A stretch of 64,000 nucleotides of DNA from NCBI RefSeq assembly GCF_009904055.1, contig NZ_WYDP01000008.1:282007-346006 (forward strand), read 5' to 3'. The notes below the pieces were generated by a model. It ran no database searches. It saw only the letters and a program-made list of their open reading frames with translations, and was not told the DNA's origin. Shown here piece after piece: positions 9,675 through 18,800 of the stretch (its first letter is position 1; the number at the start of each line of letters is the position of its first letter). This DNA is from Rubellimicrobium sp. CFH 75288 (GTDB taxonomy: Bacteria > Pseudomonadota > Alphaproteobacteria > Rhodobacterales > Rhodobacteraceae). Position numbers and translations under genes: made by a program.

Positions 9675-9989
9675 CTACCCCGCCGTGCCCTCGCCCATGG
9701 GCATCTGCCCCAGCCCCGGGTTTCGGGGGCTCGCGTCGAGCCGCCGCCCCGGCTGCTGGGGCATGGAAACCACCCGCGCGCATTTGGCCGGGGTCGTCCT
9801 GACCACGGCCCACGCATCGCCGGGGCCGAGCCACAGCTCCTCCATGTCGCCGTGATCGAGGCCCCAGCCGTGCATCCGGTAGCCCTGGTCGCGCAGCCAC
9901 CCGGCGACCATGGCGGGGTCGAGGCAGTCCTGCGCGCCAGCGGTGGACGCGATGATAGCGAGGACGGCGGCGGCGCATGTCCGTCTCAT
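9675..9989 (-). CDS. Small secreted phage protein in the lysis cassette
   Basis: A 104-residue protein with a clear signal peptide (MRRTCAAAVLAIIASTAGAQ, cleavage likely after AGA) and a short mature part rich in Trp, Gly and Asp. Its ATG overlaps the stop of the holin-like gene by four bases. It is the last gene of the late operon, next to attL. The position after holin and endolysin suggests a spanin- or lysis-related role, but no lipobox or coiled coil is seen, so the function is open. Confidence 0.6.
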   Translation of the reverse strand: MRRTCAAAVLAIIASTAGAQDCLDPAMVAGWLRDQGYRMHGWGLDHGDMEELWLGPGDAWAVVRTTPAKCARVVSMPQQPGRRLDASPRNPGLGQMPMGEGTAG

Positions 9990-10198
9990 GTCGGCCCGCC
10001 CTCCCTGCGGGCGCGGGCATAGGCCCATTCGGTCAGCGCGGCGATGACGCCGCCCACGGCTGCGACCAGGACGGCATTGAGGTCGGGATCGGCGATCAGA
10101 CCCGGCACGCTCTCGGGGGCGAGCAGGCCCCACGCGACGAGCGCGCCGGAGAGGTATCGCAGGACGATCCGCACGATGACGGGGGCGAGGTCGGTCAT
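9986..10198 (-). CDS. Holin-like membrane protein
   Basis: A 70-residue protein with two hydrophobic segments (about residues 7-27 and 40-60) joined by a short polar turn, ending in a basic tail ARARREGG. Small size, two membrane passes, charged C-terminus and position just after the endolysin fit a class II holin that permeabilises the inner membrane for endolysin release. No specific holin family recognised. Confidence 0.65.
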   Translation of the reverse strand: MTDLAPVIVRIVLRYLSGALVAWGLLAPESVPGLIADPDLNAVLVAAVGGVIAALTEWAYARARREGGPT

Positions 10199-10202
10199 GG
10201 GC

Positions 10203-10391
10203 CTATCTCCATGTGAGGAAGGGGTCCGCCTCCAGGTGGCGGAGCGGGAACGGGTCGGCGTCGGGCCGGGGCGGGGTGCGCTCGGCCTCCTGGTCGCGCA
10301 GCCACGCGGCCCATTCGGCCGGGCTGGGGCAGGTGCCGAAGCTGCGCAGGCGCTCCAGGACGGCACGCTCGGGGGCTGTGAGCGGGGGCAT
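10203..10391 (-). CDS. Small hypothetical phage protein
   Basis: A 62-residue acidic protein between endolysin and holin (four bases on either side). The segment ERAVLERLRSFG...PAEWAAWLRDQE looks like two short helices. No membrane segment. Its place in the lysis cassette is the only functional clue. Confidence 0.55.
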   Translation of the reverse strand: MPPLTAPERAVLERLRSFGTCPSPAEWAAWLRDQEAERTPPRPDADPFPLRHLEADPFLTWR

Positions 10392-10394
10392 GGA

Positions 10395-11261
10395 TCAGAA
10401 CTCGTCAGGGGTGCGGGGCGTGCTGCCGGGCTTCATACGGGGCAGCGGCATCTGCGGACCGGACCAGGTCGTGGGCCAGCGGAAGTCTTCCCATGCGTCG
10501 CGGGGATAGCGGGCGATCGAGACCTGGTTGTTCTGGTTGCCGCCGAGGATGTAGAGGTCGGCAGCGTCCTGTCCGACGACGAACCCGACATGCCCGCCCC
10601 CGGTGCGCTTCTTGACCGCGACCGCGCCGAGGCAGGGGTGTGTGATCCGCCTGCCGAAATGGAGCCAGTTGAGCGCCCAATAGGGATTGCCGGCCAGCGG
10701 ACCCGGCCGGGGCTCGTCGGGCAGCGCCAGCCGCAGGGCGGTGTCGACGTAGTCGCCGCACCACGGCAAGCGGGCGGGGTTGCCCAGCGTCCTGCCGTCG
10801 CGCTTGAGCCAGGCGGCGAGGCGGGCGTTGTCGCGCACCTCGTGCCAGCCCAGCGGCTCCATGCCGGCGGCGATCCAAGGCGGCACGCGGGCCGTCTCAA
10901 GCGCTCGGTCGGGCTCCTCGTCCTCCTCCGGCTCCGGGGCGGGGGGCGGCGGCTTTCCCGCGGTGGCATCCGCCATGGCCTTGTCGAAGGCGGCGCGTGT
11001 CAGCGGGCCGAAGGTTCCGCCGACCCAGCCGGTGAAATACCCACGCTCCTTGAGCCGGGTCTGGACATGGCGCACGAAGTCCACATCGCCGAGGGGCAGC
11101 TTGGGCCGGGGCATCCTCACGCGCGCCGGGATCGCCTTGTCGAAGGCGTCAAGCGTGCCTGCCCCGGCAATCCCGTCGATCCGGCCGGTGTAGAAGCCGG
11201 TCGTCCTGAGACGAGTCTGAATGTGGCGGACGGCCTCGTCCGCAGAGAGCGGCGTGGTCAT
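10395..11261 (-). CDS. Endolysin: peptidoglycan-binding repeats plus CHAP/TIGR02594-type amidase
   Basis: A 288-residue cell-wall hydrolase. Two peptidoglycan-binding-like repeats fill the first 95 residues (AVRHIQTRLRTTGFYTG... and FVRHVQTRLKERGYFTG...). An acidic proline linker follows, then a TIGR02594-type catalytic domain with the nucleophile in LPWCGDYV (about residue 165) and the histidine in GGGHVGFVVG. It precedes the holin-like gene on the same strand. It is expected to degrade peptidoglycan at lysis. Confidence 0.82.
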   Translation of the reverse strand: MTTPLSADEAVRHIQTRLRTTGFYTGRIDGIAGAGTLDAFDKAIPARVRMPRPKLPLGDVDFVRHVQTRLKERGYFTGWVGGTFGPLTRAAFDKAMADATAGKPPPPAPEPEEDEEPDRALETARVPPWIAAGMEPLGWHEVRDNARLAAWLKRDGRTLGNPARLPWCGDYVDTALRLALPDEPRPGPLAGNPYWALNWLHFGRRITHPCLGAVAVKKRTGGGHVGFVVGQDAADLYILGGNQNNQVSIARYPRDAWEDFRWPTTWSGPQMPLPRMKPGSTPRTPDEF

Positions 11262-11297
11262 GGGAGAGCCCCCCTGTGGCGGTGTCGGGTGTGGCGG

Positions 11298-11570
11298 TCA
11301 GCGTTCGTCCCGGGCGGCGACCTCGGCCCCCAGCGCGGCGTAGCCTGCGAGGTCCACCCACGAGTCGCGGTGATCGGGGCTGGTGCAGAGCCGCGCGACC
11401 TTGAGCAGCGCGAGCATCAGCGCGACCTGCTCGGGCGCGACGCGCCGTCCGAGCGCGGCCGACCAGAGCGCGGCCGTCCGCTCGAAGCTCTCGCGGGCGG
11501 GTCCATAGTCGCGCTGCCGGTCGCCGGTGATGGCGGCTGCGGCCTCGCGCAGCACATCCTCGCGGATCAT
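11298..11570 (-). CDS. DUF6378-like phage protein
   Basis: A 90-residue protein with the pattern ITGDRQRDYGPARESFERTAALWSA and later ALLKVARL, then DSWVDLAGYAALG. This conserved block is seen in a phage family of unknown function (DUF6378). ATG 11570 overlaps the stop of the metallophosphoesterase gene. It is all-helical by appearance; the role is unknown. Confidence 0.7.
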   Translation of the reverse strand: MIREDVLREAAAAITGDRQRDYGPARESFERTAALWSAALGRRVAPEQVALMLALLKVARLCTSPDHRDSWVDLAGYAALGAEVAARDER

Positions 11571-12709
11571 GGCCCCACCCCCACGCGGCAGCGGCCGATC
11601 TCGCCGTCCTCGCGGTGCAGGGCGATGGCGACCAGCCCGCGCCGCGCCGTATAGCCATGCGAGCGCGCCCATGCGTCGCGCGGCACGATGGTGCCGACGC
11701 TCTCGCAGACCAGTCCCCCCACCTCGTGCACCCGCTGGTGGTGGACGTGGCCCGACAGAGCAAGGCGGTGGCGGGTGCGGCCCCATTGCGCGGGGTATTC
11801 GGCCGCCACGAAATGCGCGAGGCGGTCGGGTCTGATCCGGTCGCCGTGGTGCAGCACCAGGAGCGTCCGGCCCCATTCCCGGACATGCACGTCCGCCGGG
11901 GACGCGGCGATCTCCACGTCCGGGCAGTCGCGGTAGTGCTCGGCCAGCGCCAGCGTCACCGCATGGTGGACATTCATGTCGTGGTTGCCCCGCTGGCCCC
12001 GATAGATCACGCGCGGATAGCGCTCCCGCAGGGTCTCGATGGCGGCCTTCATCGTGGCGACCGCGCTGCGGAGCACCTTGAAGAAGCGCGTGTCGGCGTC
12101 GAGCTGGTGGCCGCTCTGCGGCGTGACGTTCCGCTGATCGTCGGTATGGGTGAGGTCCCCGAGCTGGGCGAGCAGGGCGCAGTCGCCGGCGGGGGCGACG
12201 CGGACCAGCCGCTCGAATGCGTCCGCGAACACGCGCCCGCCGATCTTGCTGTCCCAGGCCGTGCCGGTTTCGTCCGGGTCGGCCAGCATCCCGACATGGA
12301 GGTCCGCGACGGGGAACACCGCCATGATCTGCAAGGGCGACGGCGGGGAGGCGATCCGGGCCGGTGCGGCGCGGAGGTCGGCCAGCCCCTCGCGGATGGC
12401 CTCGACCCATGCGCCCGGGTCGGCCTGCGGCTCCGGGGTGCGCCAATAGACGCTTTCGCCCGAGCCGTCCTCGTGGCGGATCTTGCGCCAACCCGCGCGG
12501 GCCGCGCCGTGCGTGGCGGTGGCGCTGATCGCGTGCTGCACACCCTCGGGGAGGCTTTCGTATTCGAGCGCCTTGGCGATGAGCTGCTGGCAGCGGCGGT
12601 AGCTGACGCCCAGCTTCTCGGCCGTGCGTATCTTGGCGCCGAGCACGTCCGGGCCTCCGAGGCTGCGCCATGTGGTCAGCGCCTCGATCATGCGGGGTGT
12701 GAGCGGCAT
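11567..12709 (-). CDS. Phage metallophosphoesterase with N-terminal helix-turn-helix
   Basis: A 380-residue protein. Residues 1-50 resemble a DNA-binding helix-turn-helix (EKLGVSYRRCQQLIAKAL). From about residue 130 it has the full calcineurin-like metallophosphoesterase set: ADLHVGM, QLGDLTH, RGNHDMN, LHHGDRI and SGHVHH. It could be a nuclease or phosphodiesterase acting late in infection. It sits between the tail and lysis genes, outside any replication cluster, so the substrate is uncertain. Confidence 0.82.
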   Translation of the reverse strand: MPLTPRMIEALTTWRSLGGPDVLGAKIRTAEKLGVSYRRCQQLIAKALEYESLPEGVQHAISATATHGAARAGWRKIRHEDGSGESVYWRTPEPQADPGAWVEAIREGLADLRAAPARIASPPSPLQIMAVFPVADLHVGMLADPDETGTAWDSKIGGRVFADAFERLVRVAPAGDCALLAQLGDLTHTDDQRNVTPQSGHQLDADTRFFKVLRSAVATMKAAIETLRERYPRVIYRGQRGNHDMNVHHAVTLALAEHYRDCPDVEIAASPADVHVREWGRTLLVLHHGDRIRPDRLAHFVAAEYPAQWGRTRHRLALSGHVHHQRVHEVGGLVCESVGTIVPRDAWARSHGYTARRGLVAIALHREDGEIGRCRVGVGP

Positions 12710-12748
12710 GGGCGGGTCCTGCTGCGGGTCAGCTCGTCGGCGCCCGGG

Positions 12749-13324
12749 TCATGGGGCGTCGTCCTCCGGCCTGAGCACGGCGAAACCGACCGGCGAGGTC
12801 ATCTCGTAAACGGTTCGGTCGCCGCACTCGTATTCGAGTTGCAGGCGCAGCAGGGCGTGGCCCAGCCCCAGTCGGCGGGGTGGGACGATCTCGATTTCGA
12901 GCCGCTCGAAATCGGTCCCGATCTGGCGCAGCGGCGGCATGGCCTCGCCCGCCATGGTCACGCCATAGTCGTCCGTGAACAGCGGGATGAACTGCCGCAA
13001 GCGGCAGGCGGCGCCGACCTGCGTGCGGGCTAGGACGATGACCAGCGTAAGCGGCTGGCCGAGATAGACGGGCTCGCGGACGTAGGACTGGCCCGGCTCC
13101 TCGCGGATCACGCGGGTGCGGCCGGTCACCTCGTCGAGCTGCTGGTGGAGGGCGGAGATGCCCAGCCAGTCCTGCGCCCACGTGCGGATCTTGTCGCCGT
13201 AGAGCGCCATGACCAGGACGAAGGCGAGATTGAGGAAGAAGAGGCTGAACCCGGCGATCAATGCGCCGAGCCACACCATGTCCTTGGCCAGCGCGATGCG
13301 CGCGCGGAAGGCCTCGATGGTCAT
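12749..13324 (-). CDS. Hypothetical membrane-anchored phage protein
   Basis: A 191-residue protein with one strong transmembrane segment (about residues 18-42) and a cytoplasmic or periplasmic domain of mixed beta character behind it. ATG 13324 was chosen by overlap with the preceding gene's stop. It lies between tail fibre accessory genes and the metallophosphoesterase. No family recognised; superinfection exclusion or lysis roles are possible but unsupported. Confidence 0.6.
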   Translation of the reverse strand: MTIEAFRARIALAKDMVWLGALIAGFSLFFLNLAFVLVMALYGDKIRTWAQDWLGISALHQQLDEVTGRTRVIREEPGQSYVREPVYLGQPLTLVIVLARTQVGAACRLRQFIPLFTDDYGVTMAGEAMPPLRQIGTDFERLEIEIVPPRRLGLGHALLRLQLEYECGDRTVYEMTSPVGFAVLRPEDDAP

Positions 13325-13497
13325 TCCCCTGTCCTCCGGCTGGCGTGCCATTCGGCGGATCGGCGGCAGTGGGCCTCTCCGACCAGGCTGACGAAGAGCC
13401 TCCATCCCGGCTCGTGCCGCCGCGCCCACGCCCGCCCGCAGATGGAGGTGGAGGCGTCGCCGTAGAGGAGCCAATGCAATCGCTGGGAGAGGGTCAT
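13321..13497 (-). CDS. Small hypothetical phage protein
   Basis: A 58-residue basic protein rich in Trp, Arg and His (LHWLLYGD..., RAWARRHEPGWR). Both ends overlap the neighbouring genes by four bases, which supports its being translated. No family recognised. Confidence 0.5.
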   Translation of the reverse strand: MTLSQRLHWLLYGDASTSICGRAWARRHEPGWRLFVSLVGEAHCRRSAEWHASRRTGE

Positions 13498-13934
13498 GCC
13501 TGCGCCTCCATCTCGTCCCTGATCCGGTCCATGATCCGGCAGGCGGCTTCGCGGACCGCCTCCGCGTCGCGGGCCGCCGCGATTTCCGCCTCGGCCCAGG
13601 CGCGCAGACCCGCGATCCGTGCCGCGCGCATGAGATTGGCCTCGCATTTGGCCAGCACCGTGCGGGCCAGATCGTCCACGGGCTCGCCCCGGATCGCGGC
13701 CTCGGCCTCCAGCGCGGGCGACGGCGTGCGGTCCTCCAGCCACCGCCGCGCCGCTTCGGCCTTCGCCGGCCACGACTCGCGCTCGGCCGCAGGCCAGGCC
13801 GACAGCCCGCCGGCCGCGTCGAGCGCGCCCAGCACCTCCGCCATCGCGCGCGCACGCGCCTGCGCCGCCTGGCGGGCCTGATGCTCCGCCAGGGCCGCGC
13901 GATCCCGCCGGATCACGATCACTCCGACCTCCAC
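13494..13934 (-). CDS. Tail fibre assembly-like helical protein
   Basis: A 146-residue, almost wholly helical, alanine-rich protein with a WPAKAEAARRWLED motif reminiscent of DUF4376/tail-fibre-assembly proteins, and a C-terminal helix IMDRIRDEMEAQA. It follows two tail fibre genes, the usual place for a fibre chaperone. It overlaps the previous gene by 16 bases. Assignment rests on position and composition. Confidence 0.55.
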   Translation of the reverse strand: MEVGVIVIRRDRAALAEHQARQAAQARARAMAEVLGALDAAGGLSAWPAAERESWPAKAEAARRWLEDRTPSPALEAEAAIRGEPVDDLARTVLAKCEANLMRAARIAGLRAWAEAEIAAARDAEAVREAACRIMDRIRDEMEAQA

Positions 13935-14287
13935 TCCGCCCGCTGCACCCGCCAGGGCGGCGGGGGGCGCACGATCACCTCGTAGGCGCCCGGATCAGGC
14001 AGGCCGATGGTCGCCGCTCCGTCCTCCGGCTCGATCTGTGCGAGCAGCACGCCGATTTCCGCGTCCCACACCTCGATCACCGTTCCCGCCGGCAGGCCCG
14101 ACCACGAGAGCCCGTCCGGCTCCGGCAGCGCGGGGCGCTCGCGCCATTCCCCGCCGTCGCACCACCAGCCTTCGCCCACGTGCGGGTCGCAGGCGACCGC
14201 CCCCTCGGGCAGGTCCTCGCCCTCCGGCACGGTGCCGGCCGCGACCACCAGACCGGCTGCATCGAGGATCGCAAAGTGACGGATCAT
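13919..14287 (-). CDS. Hypothetical tail fibre-associated protein
   Basis: A 122-residue protein starting MIRHFAILDAAGLVVAAGTV, a beta-rich opening seen in many short phage fibre accessory proteins, and ending in a proline-rich segment before the basic tail. Its start overlaps the stop of the 506-residue fibre gene. It is probably part of, or a partner of, the receptor-binding tip. Confidence 0.55.
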   Translation of the reverse strand: MIRHFAILDAAGLVVAAGTVPEGEDLPEGAVACDPHVGEGWWCDGGEWRERPALPEPDGLSWSGLPAGTVIEVWDAEIGVLLAQIEPEDGAATIGLPDPGAYEVIVRPPPPWRVQRAEWRSE

Positions 14288-15807
14288 CACACCACCACCC
14301 GCTGCGCGTTGATCCGGCAGTTGCGCAGCACCTCTAGCGACGTGTTCGAGCCCGAGCCGGTCAGCAGCAGCCGGATTTCGGTGGCCTCGTGCCCGCCGCC
14401 GAAAACCGCGCCGCCATCGTAGCGCGCCCAGGAGCCGGTCAGGTTCGTGTCGAGCCACGACTGCTCGGTGGACCAGACCGACCAGACCCCGGCCGTGCGG
14501 GTGCGCCGCTGCGCGCGGATGATCGGCGCCGCATTGGCCCCGTTCCGGGCCTCGAACGAGACCGTCCGCATGATGCAGTCCGTCTCCGCCGTGGCGCCCA
14601 GCGCGAGGGTCAGCACGGTCAGCGTCGTGCCGTCCTGATGCGTGCGCGGCGTCGCGGATGCGATGGTCCACGGGTCGGAGATGGCGCCCGTCACCAGCGC
14701 CTCGCGCTCCGTGAAGGGCGGCGCAGGCTCGGCATAGGCCGCCGGCTCCACCGCCGCCTCGTAGGAATAGGTCAGCATCGGGCGGTGGATGAAGACCCAG
14801 GAGCCCGTCGCGGGCAGGATCGTCGGTGTCTTGTCGAGGGCGGCCGACGCATAGGCGGCGCCGGCCGGCGCGGGACCCCGGACCCAGTAGCGCGGCCAGT
14901 CCTCGGGATTGCCGTCCTGGTGGACAGGTCCGCCCGTATTCTGCCCGATATGGCCCGTCATCGTGTTCGGCGGGATGATCGCCCCGGCTGCGTCGCGCCA
15001 GACCAGCGACAGCGCGACCGTGCAGTTGAGGATCGCAAGCTGGGCCGAAAACTCGATCCAGTCCCCCGGCTTGACGGGCACGACCAGGTTGGTCATCGCG
15101 CCGTTCTTCGTGAAGGCCCGCCCGGCCATCTGGACGGAGGCGCCCTGCGCGTTGCCAAGCTGCTCCAGCGCGCCGGTGAAGAAGTCCGACCCCGCCCAGG
15201 TCGATCCGGGGGAGCGCCGCTTGATCGACGTCTCCGCGAAGGGTGCGCCCGATCCGAAGAGCACCCACCCCTTGGTGTCGAGATTGAAGCGGGCATTCGG
15301 GATGAAGTTGCTCCCCGAGCGCAGCCCCCGAAGCTGCCGGCCGGTGTCGAAGCCGGCCGCAACCACGCCCGGATCGGCGGGCCAGGGCACGGACTCGGGG
15401 GCGGTCGCCCATGAGGCATGCTGGGGCATCGCCTCAAGGGCCGCCAGATAGGCGGCGTTGGCCTGCCGCGAGGCGGGCGTGATGTCCGCGCGCAGCTCCT
15501 GCGTCCACCGCCGCGCCGCGACCGCCTGCTCGATCTGCCGCAGCACCGCCGCCTGCCGCTCGGGCAGGTCCGACAGCGCTGTGCGCGCGGCCGTCTGCGC
15601 GCCGGGGTCCCATGTGTAGGACCACCCCCATGGATCATCCGCGCCCGTGACCCACCCCTCGAAAGCCGCATCCTGCACCGGCCCCGCCTCGTCCGGGGCA
15701 AGCGGCGTCAGGGCCGCCTCCGTGGCATCGGCCGCGTCCCACCAGCGCGTGACCGGCCGCGCCGCAGGCGATCCGGCCGCGGTCGAATAGGCGAAATACA
15801 CCGGCAT
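14287..15807 (-). CDS. Putative tail fibre / receptor-binding protein
   Basis: A 506-residue protein placed directly after the J-type tail tip protein. The first 140 residues are helical and resemble a tail-attachment part. The rest is glycine/serine/threonine-rich with beta-type repeats, and the segment SNFIPNARFNLDTKGWVLFG looks like a carbohydrate-binding sandwich start. Likely binds host surface polysaccharide. No enzymatic motif is seen. Confidence 0.65.
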   Translation of the reverse strand: MPVYFAYSTAAGSPAARPVTRWWDAADATEAALTPLAPDEAGPVQDAAFEGWVTGADDPWGWSYTWDPGAQTAARTALSDLPERQAAVLRQIEQAVAARRWTQELRADITPASRQANAAYLAALEAMPQHASWATAPESVPWPADPGVVAAGFDTGRQLRGLRSGSNFIPNARFNLDTKGWVLFGSGAPFAETSIKRRSPGSTWAGSDFFTGALEQLGNAQGASVQMAGRAFTKNGAMTNLVVPVKPGDWIEFSAQLAILNCTVALSLVWRDAAGAIIPPNTMTGHIGQNTGGPVHQDGNPEDWPRYWVRGPAPAGAAYASAALDKTPTILPATGSWVFIHRPMLTYSYEAAVEPAAYAEPAPPFTEREALVTGAISDPWTIASATPRTHQDGTTLTVLTLALGATAETDCIMRTVSFEARNGANAAPIIRAQRRTRTAGVWSVWSTEQSWLDTNLTGSWARYDGGAVFGGGHEATEIRLLLTGSGSNTSLEVLRNCRINAQRVVV

Positions 15808-15811
15808 GGCG

Positions 15812-18800
15812 CTACCGCTTGAACTGCTGAACCCGGAGATAGCCGGCCCAGGCCCGCAGCACGGGCGAGCCCGTCACGCGCTGGACGCGCAGGTGATAGG
15901 TCGCATTCCCCGCGCCCCGGTCGGAATCGGTCCCCATGATCGTCATGCTGGCCTGCCGCCCGCTGGGGCCGGTCACATCGGACGGCGCGCGCAGAAGGGC
16001 GCCGCCCCGGAAGATGCCCGCCCGGATCGTCCCCTGCCCGTAGCCGTCGAAGAAGAGGTTGGCGGCGTAGTCCGTCTCGAAGCCGGCCGTGCGGGGGATC
16101 GTCACGGAGGCCAGCGTGAGCCAGTCGGTCGTCGAGGAGACATCGCGGGGCGTGCCCGATCCGAAGGCCCGCCGCGCCACCGTGACCGCCTCGCCCCTGA
16201 TCTTGAGCGTCGTGACCTCCGCATCCGCGATCTTGGCCGCATTGATCGCCGCATCCGCAATCTTGGCTCGGGTGATGATCCCCGTCCCGATCTGCGCCGA
16301 CAGGGTGATGATTTCGCCTGCGCTGAGATGGTTGGCTTGGATCGAGCCGTCCACGATGAGCTGCGCGGCATTGGCGCGCCGCAGGACCGCGCGGTCGAGG
16401 CGGATGGGCGCGGCGCCGGGCGGCAGGCGCAGGCTGGGCGAGGCAAAGCGCGCGCCTGCCGGGGCGACCACCCGATCCGTCCGCAGGTCCCAGGAGGACG
16501 ACAGCGCGTAGGTGCCCAGGGTCGTCACCGAGATGAGCACGCGGGAGGCGTCGAACCAGGCGACGCGCGGCTGCCAGGCATTGCTGTAGCTCTCGCCGTC
16601 CTCCGAGCGCGCCTCCATCTCGATCCAGTAGGTCTCGCCCTCCCGGACCGCCACGAGGCGTGCGTTGACCGACCGGACGGTGACCTGCTGCGATGTGTCG
16701 GTCCGCGTGACCACCATCGCCCGGCTGCCCGTCCGGGCGGACGTGGACCAGCCGATCTGTCCCGCCCCCGCGAGCAGGAAAGGCGCTGCATCCCCCTCCT
16801 CGAACGCCCATTCGGGCGCGAGGTTCTCCATGTCCACGAGCAGCAGGTTGCCCGCCCGGACGGCATTGGCCGCCAGCTGGTCCGTGCCGATCGCCGCCGC
16901 CGCGACCTTGCCCGCCGTCACCGCGTTGGCCGCGATGGCATTGGCTGTGACCGCATTGGCCGCCAGCTTGGGCGTAGTGATGGCGCTGTCGGAGATCTGC
17001 GTGCTGGTGATCTGCCCCGTGATGTCCGCCGCCGGCACCACGGCCGTGAAGCCCGCCGTCCCGGCCGGGCTGCCCGTATGGCGGTAGAGCTTGGCATCCG
17101 TGGTCAGGAAGACCACGCGACCCGCGAAGTTGCCGGAGGTCGGAAGCGCCGAGACGATCTCCACGGGACGGACCCCGGCCGCGAAGCTGGTCGCGTCGAT
17201 CAGCCCCTGCACGGCTGCTGTCGTGACCCCGGCGCGCTCCGCGGTGGTCGCCTGCACGCGGGCCGACCAGGCGCCCCTTCGCCCGCTCGTATCGACCGCG
17301 CGCACCCAGTAGTGGCGCGTGACCGCATCGCCGAGCGACGCGCGCGCGGCGAACTCCGCCGCCGTGCTCAGCGTCGCCGCCGTGCCGGCGGTCGGCGCGG
17401 GCGTGGCCGTCGCCTGCTCGTAGATCTCGTAATGCGAAAGGTCCGGCGCGGGCGAGCGCGCCCATTCGAGCCAGATCAGCCTGATCCCGCCTGTCGCCGT
17501 GACCCCCGTCACCTGCGGGGGGGCGGTCGCGGATCGGCCGGGGCGGAAGTCGGCGTCGATATCCTCCTGCGCCGCCCGTCGGGCCTGGCCCACGACCGAC
17601 ATGGCGTCCGGGCTCATCAGCCCCAGCGAGTCGCGGGCCTTGATCCAGAAGGTCGCGGGGGCGTAGCCGGCCATCGGGATGAAGCGCTCGGTCGCGGCGG
17701 TTCGCCGAACCTCGATCGTTCCGGTCTCCCAGCTCGCGCCGCGCCGGATCTGGTAGCCCGTCACGTCGATTTCCGGGTTGGCCGACCACCGCAGCCGGAC
17801 CCCGCCGATGACGGGCTCGGCGGTGAAGTCGGCTACCGGCGCCGGCGGCGTCGTCCGCCCCACCACCACATGGCCCAAGACGACCGCCCAGGGCGAGGCG
17901 AGGCCATTGCGGCCGACCAGCCGCGCGCGGATGTCGTAAGCCTCCCCGACCTTGACCGGCGCGATCATGTAGGTCAGGCGCGTCGCGCGCCCGGGCGATC
18001 CGGGGGCGTCGATCCACTCGGTCGTCCCGCTCGGCCGCCATTGGACCACGATCCGGCGGATGCTCCGGCGCGTCGCCGGGAAGGGCGAGATGCCCACGGC
18101 GATCCGCTCGATCAGCGTGCCGTCCGCCAGGCGCTCCAGCGCGGCCTCGTTCGAGACCACCGTCAGGACGGGCTGGGGCGGGCGCTGCTGGTCGGGCGGG
18201 GTGTCGTCGTTGACGTAGCTCGACCAAGGTGGGATCGTGGAGGTCTCCGCCGTATGAATGCCCTCGTGATAGGCGATCAGCGTCAGCCGGGCGCTCATGT
18301 CCGGCCCGGGCTCGACGGCCTTGACGATCATCGGCATTGTCTCGCGGGTCGCCTCGCCCACGGTCACGAGATCGCCCACCTGCGGCGCCCCGCCGGTCGT
18401 CACGGCGGGCGAAAGCACCAGCGTGTCCGTCTGCGTCGCCGCGCCAATCCCCTGCAGCGTGTAGAGGACGATGGCGCCGGTCGACCGCCGCACGCGCATC
18501 GCATAGCTCTTGCCCGGCTGGAGCGGCACGGCGTTGTCGATCGTCACCGAGGTGACATTGCCCCCGGAGGCGACGCGGGAGACGACCCGTCCCGAGCCCA
18601 CGCCCACAGAGATCACGTCATGGGCGAACTGGACCCGGTCGCCCTTGGTGCAGCGGAGATTCTCCACGTCCTGATGGACGATGTGCTCCTCCGGCCGCAG
18701 CTTGCCCACGGCGAGATGGTATCGGCCTTCCCGCCACGCTTGCGTCTGCGAGGTGCAGCCCGGCAGATCGAGAATCTCGAATCGGTCGGCATTGGCCGCC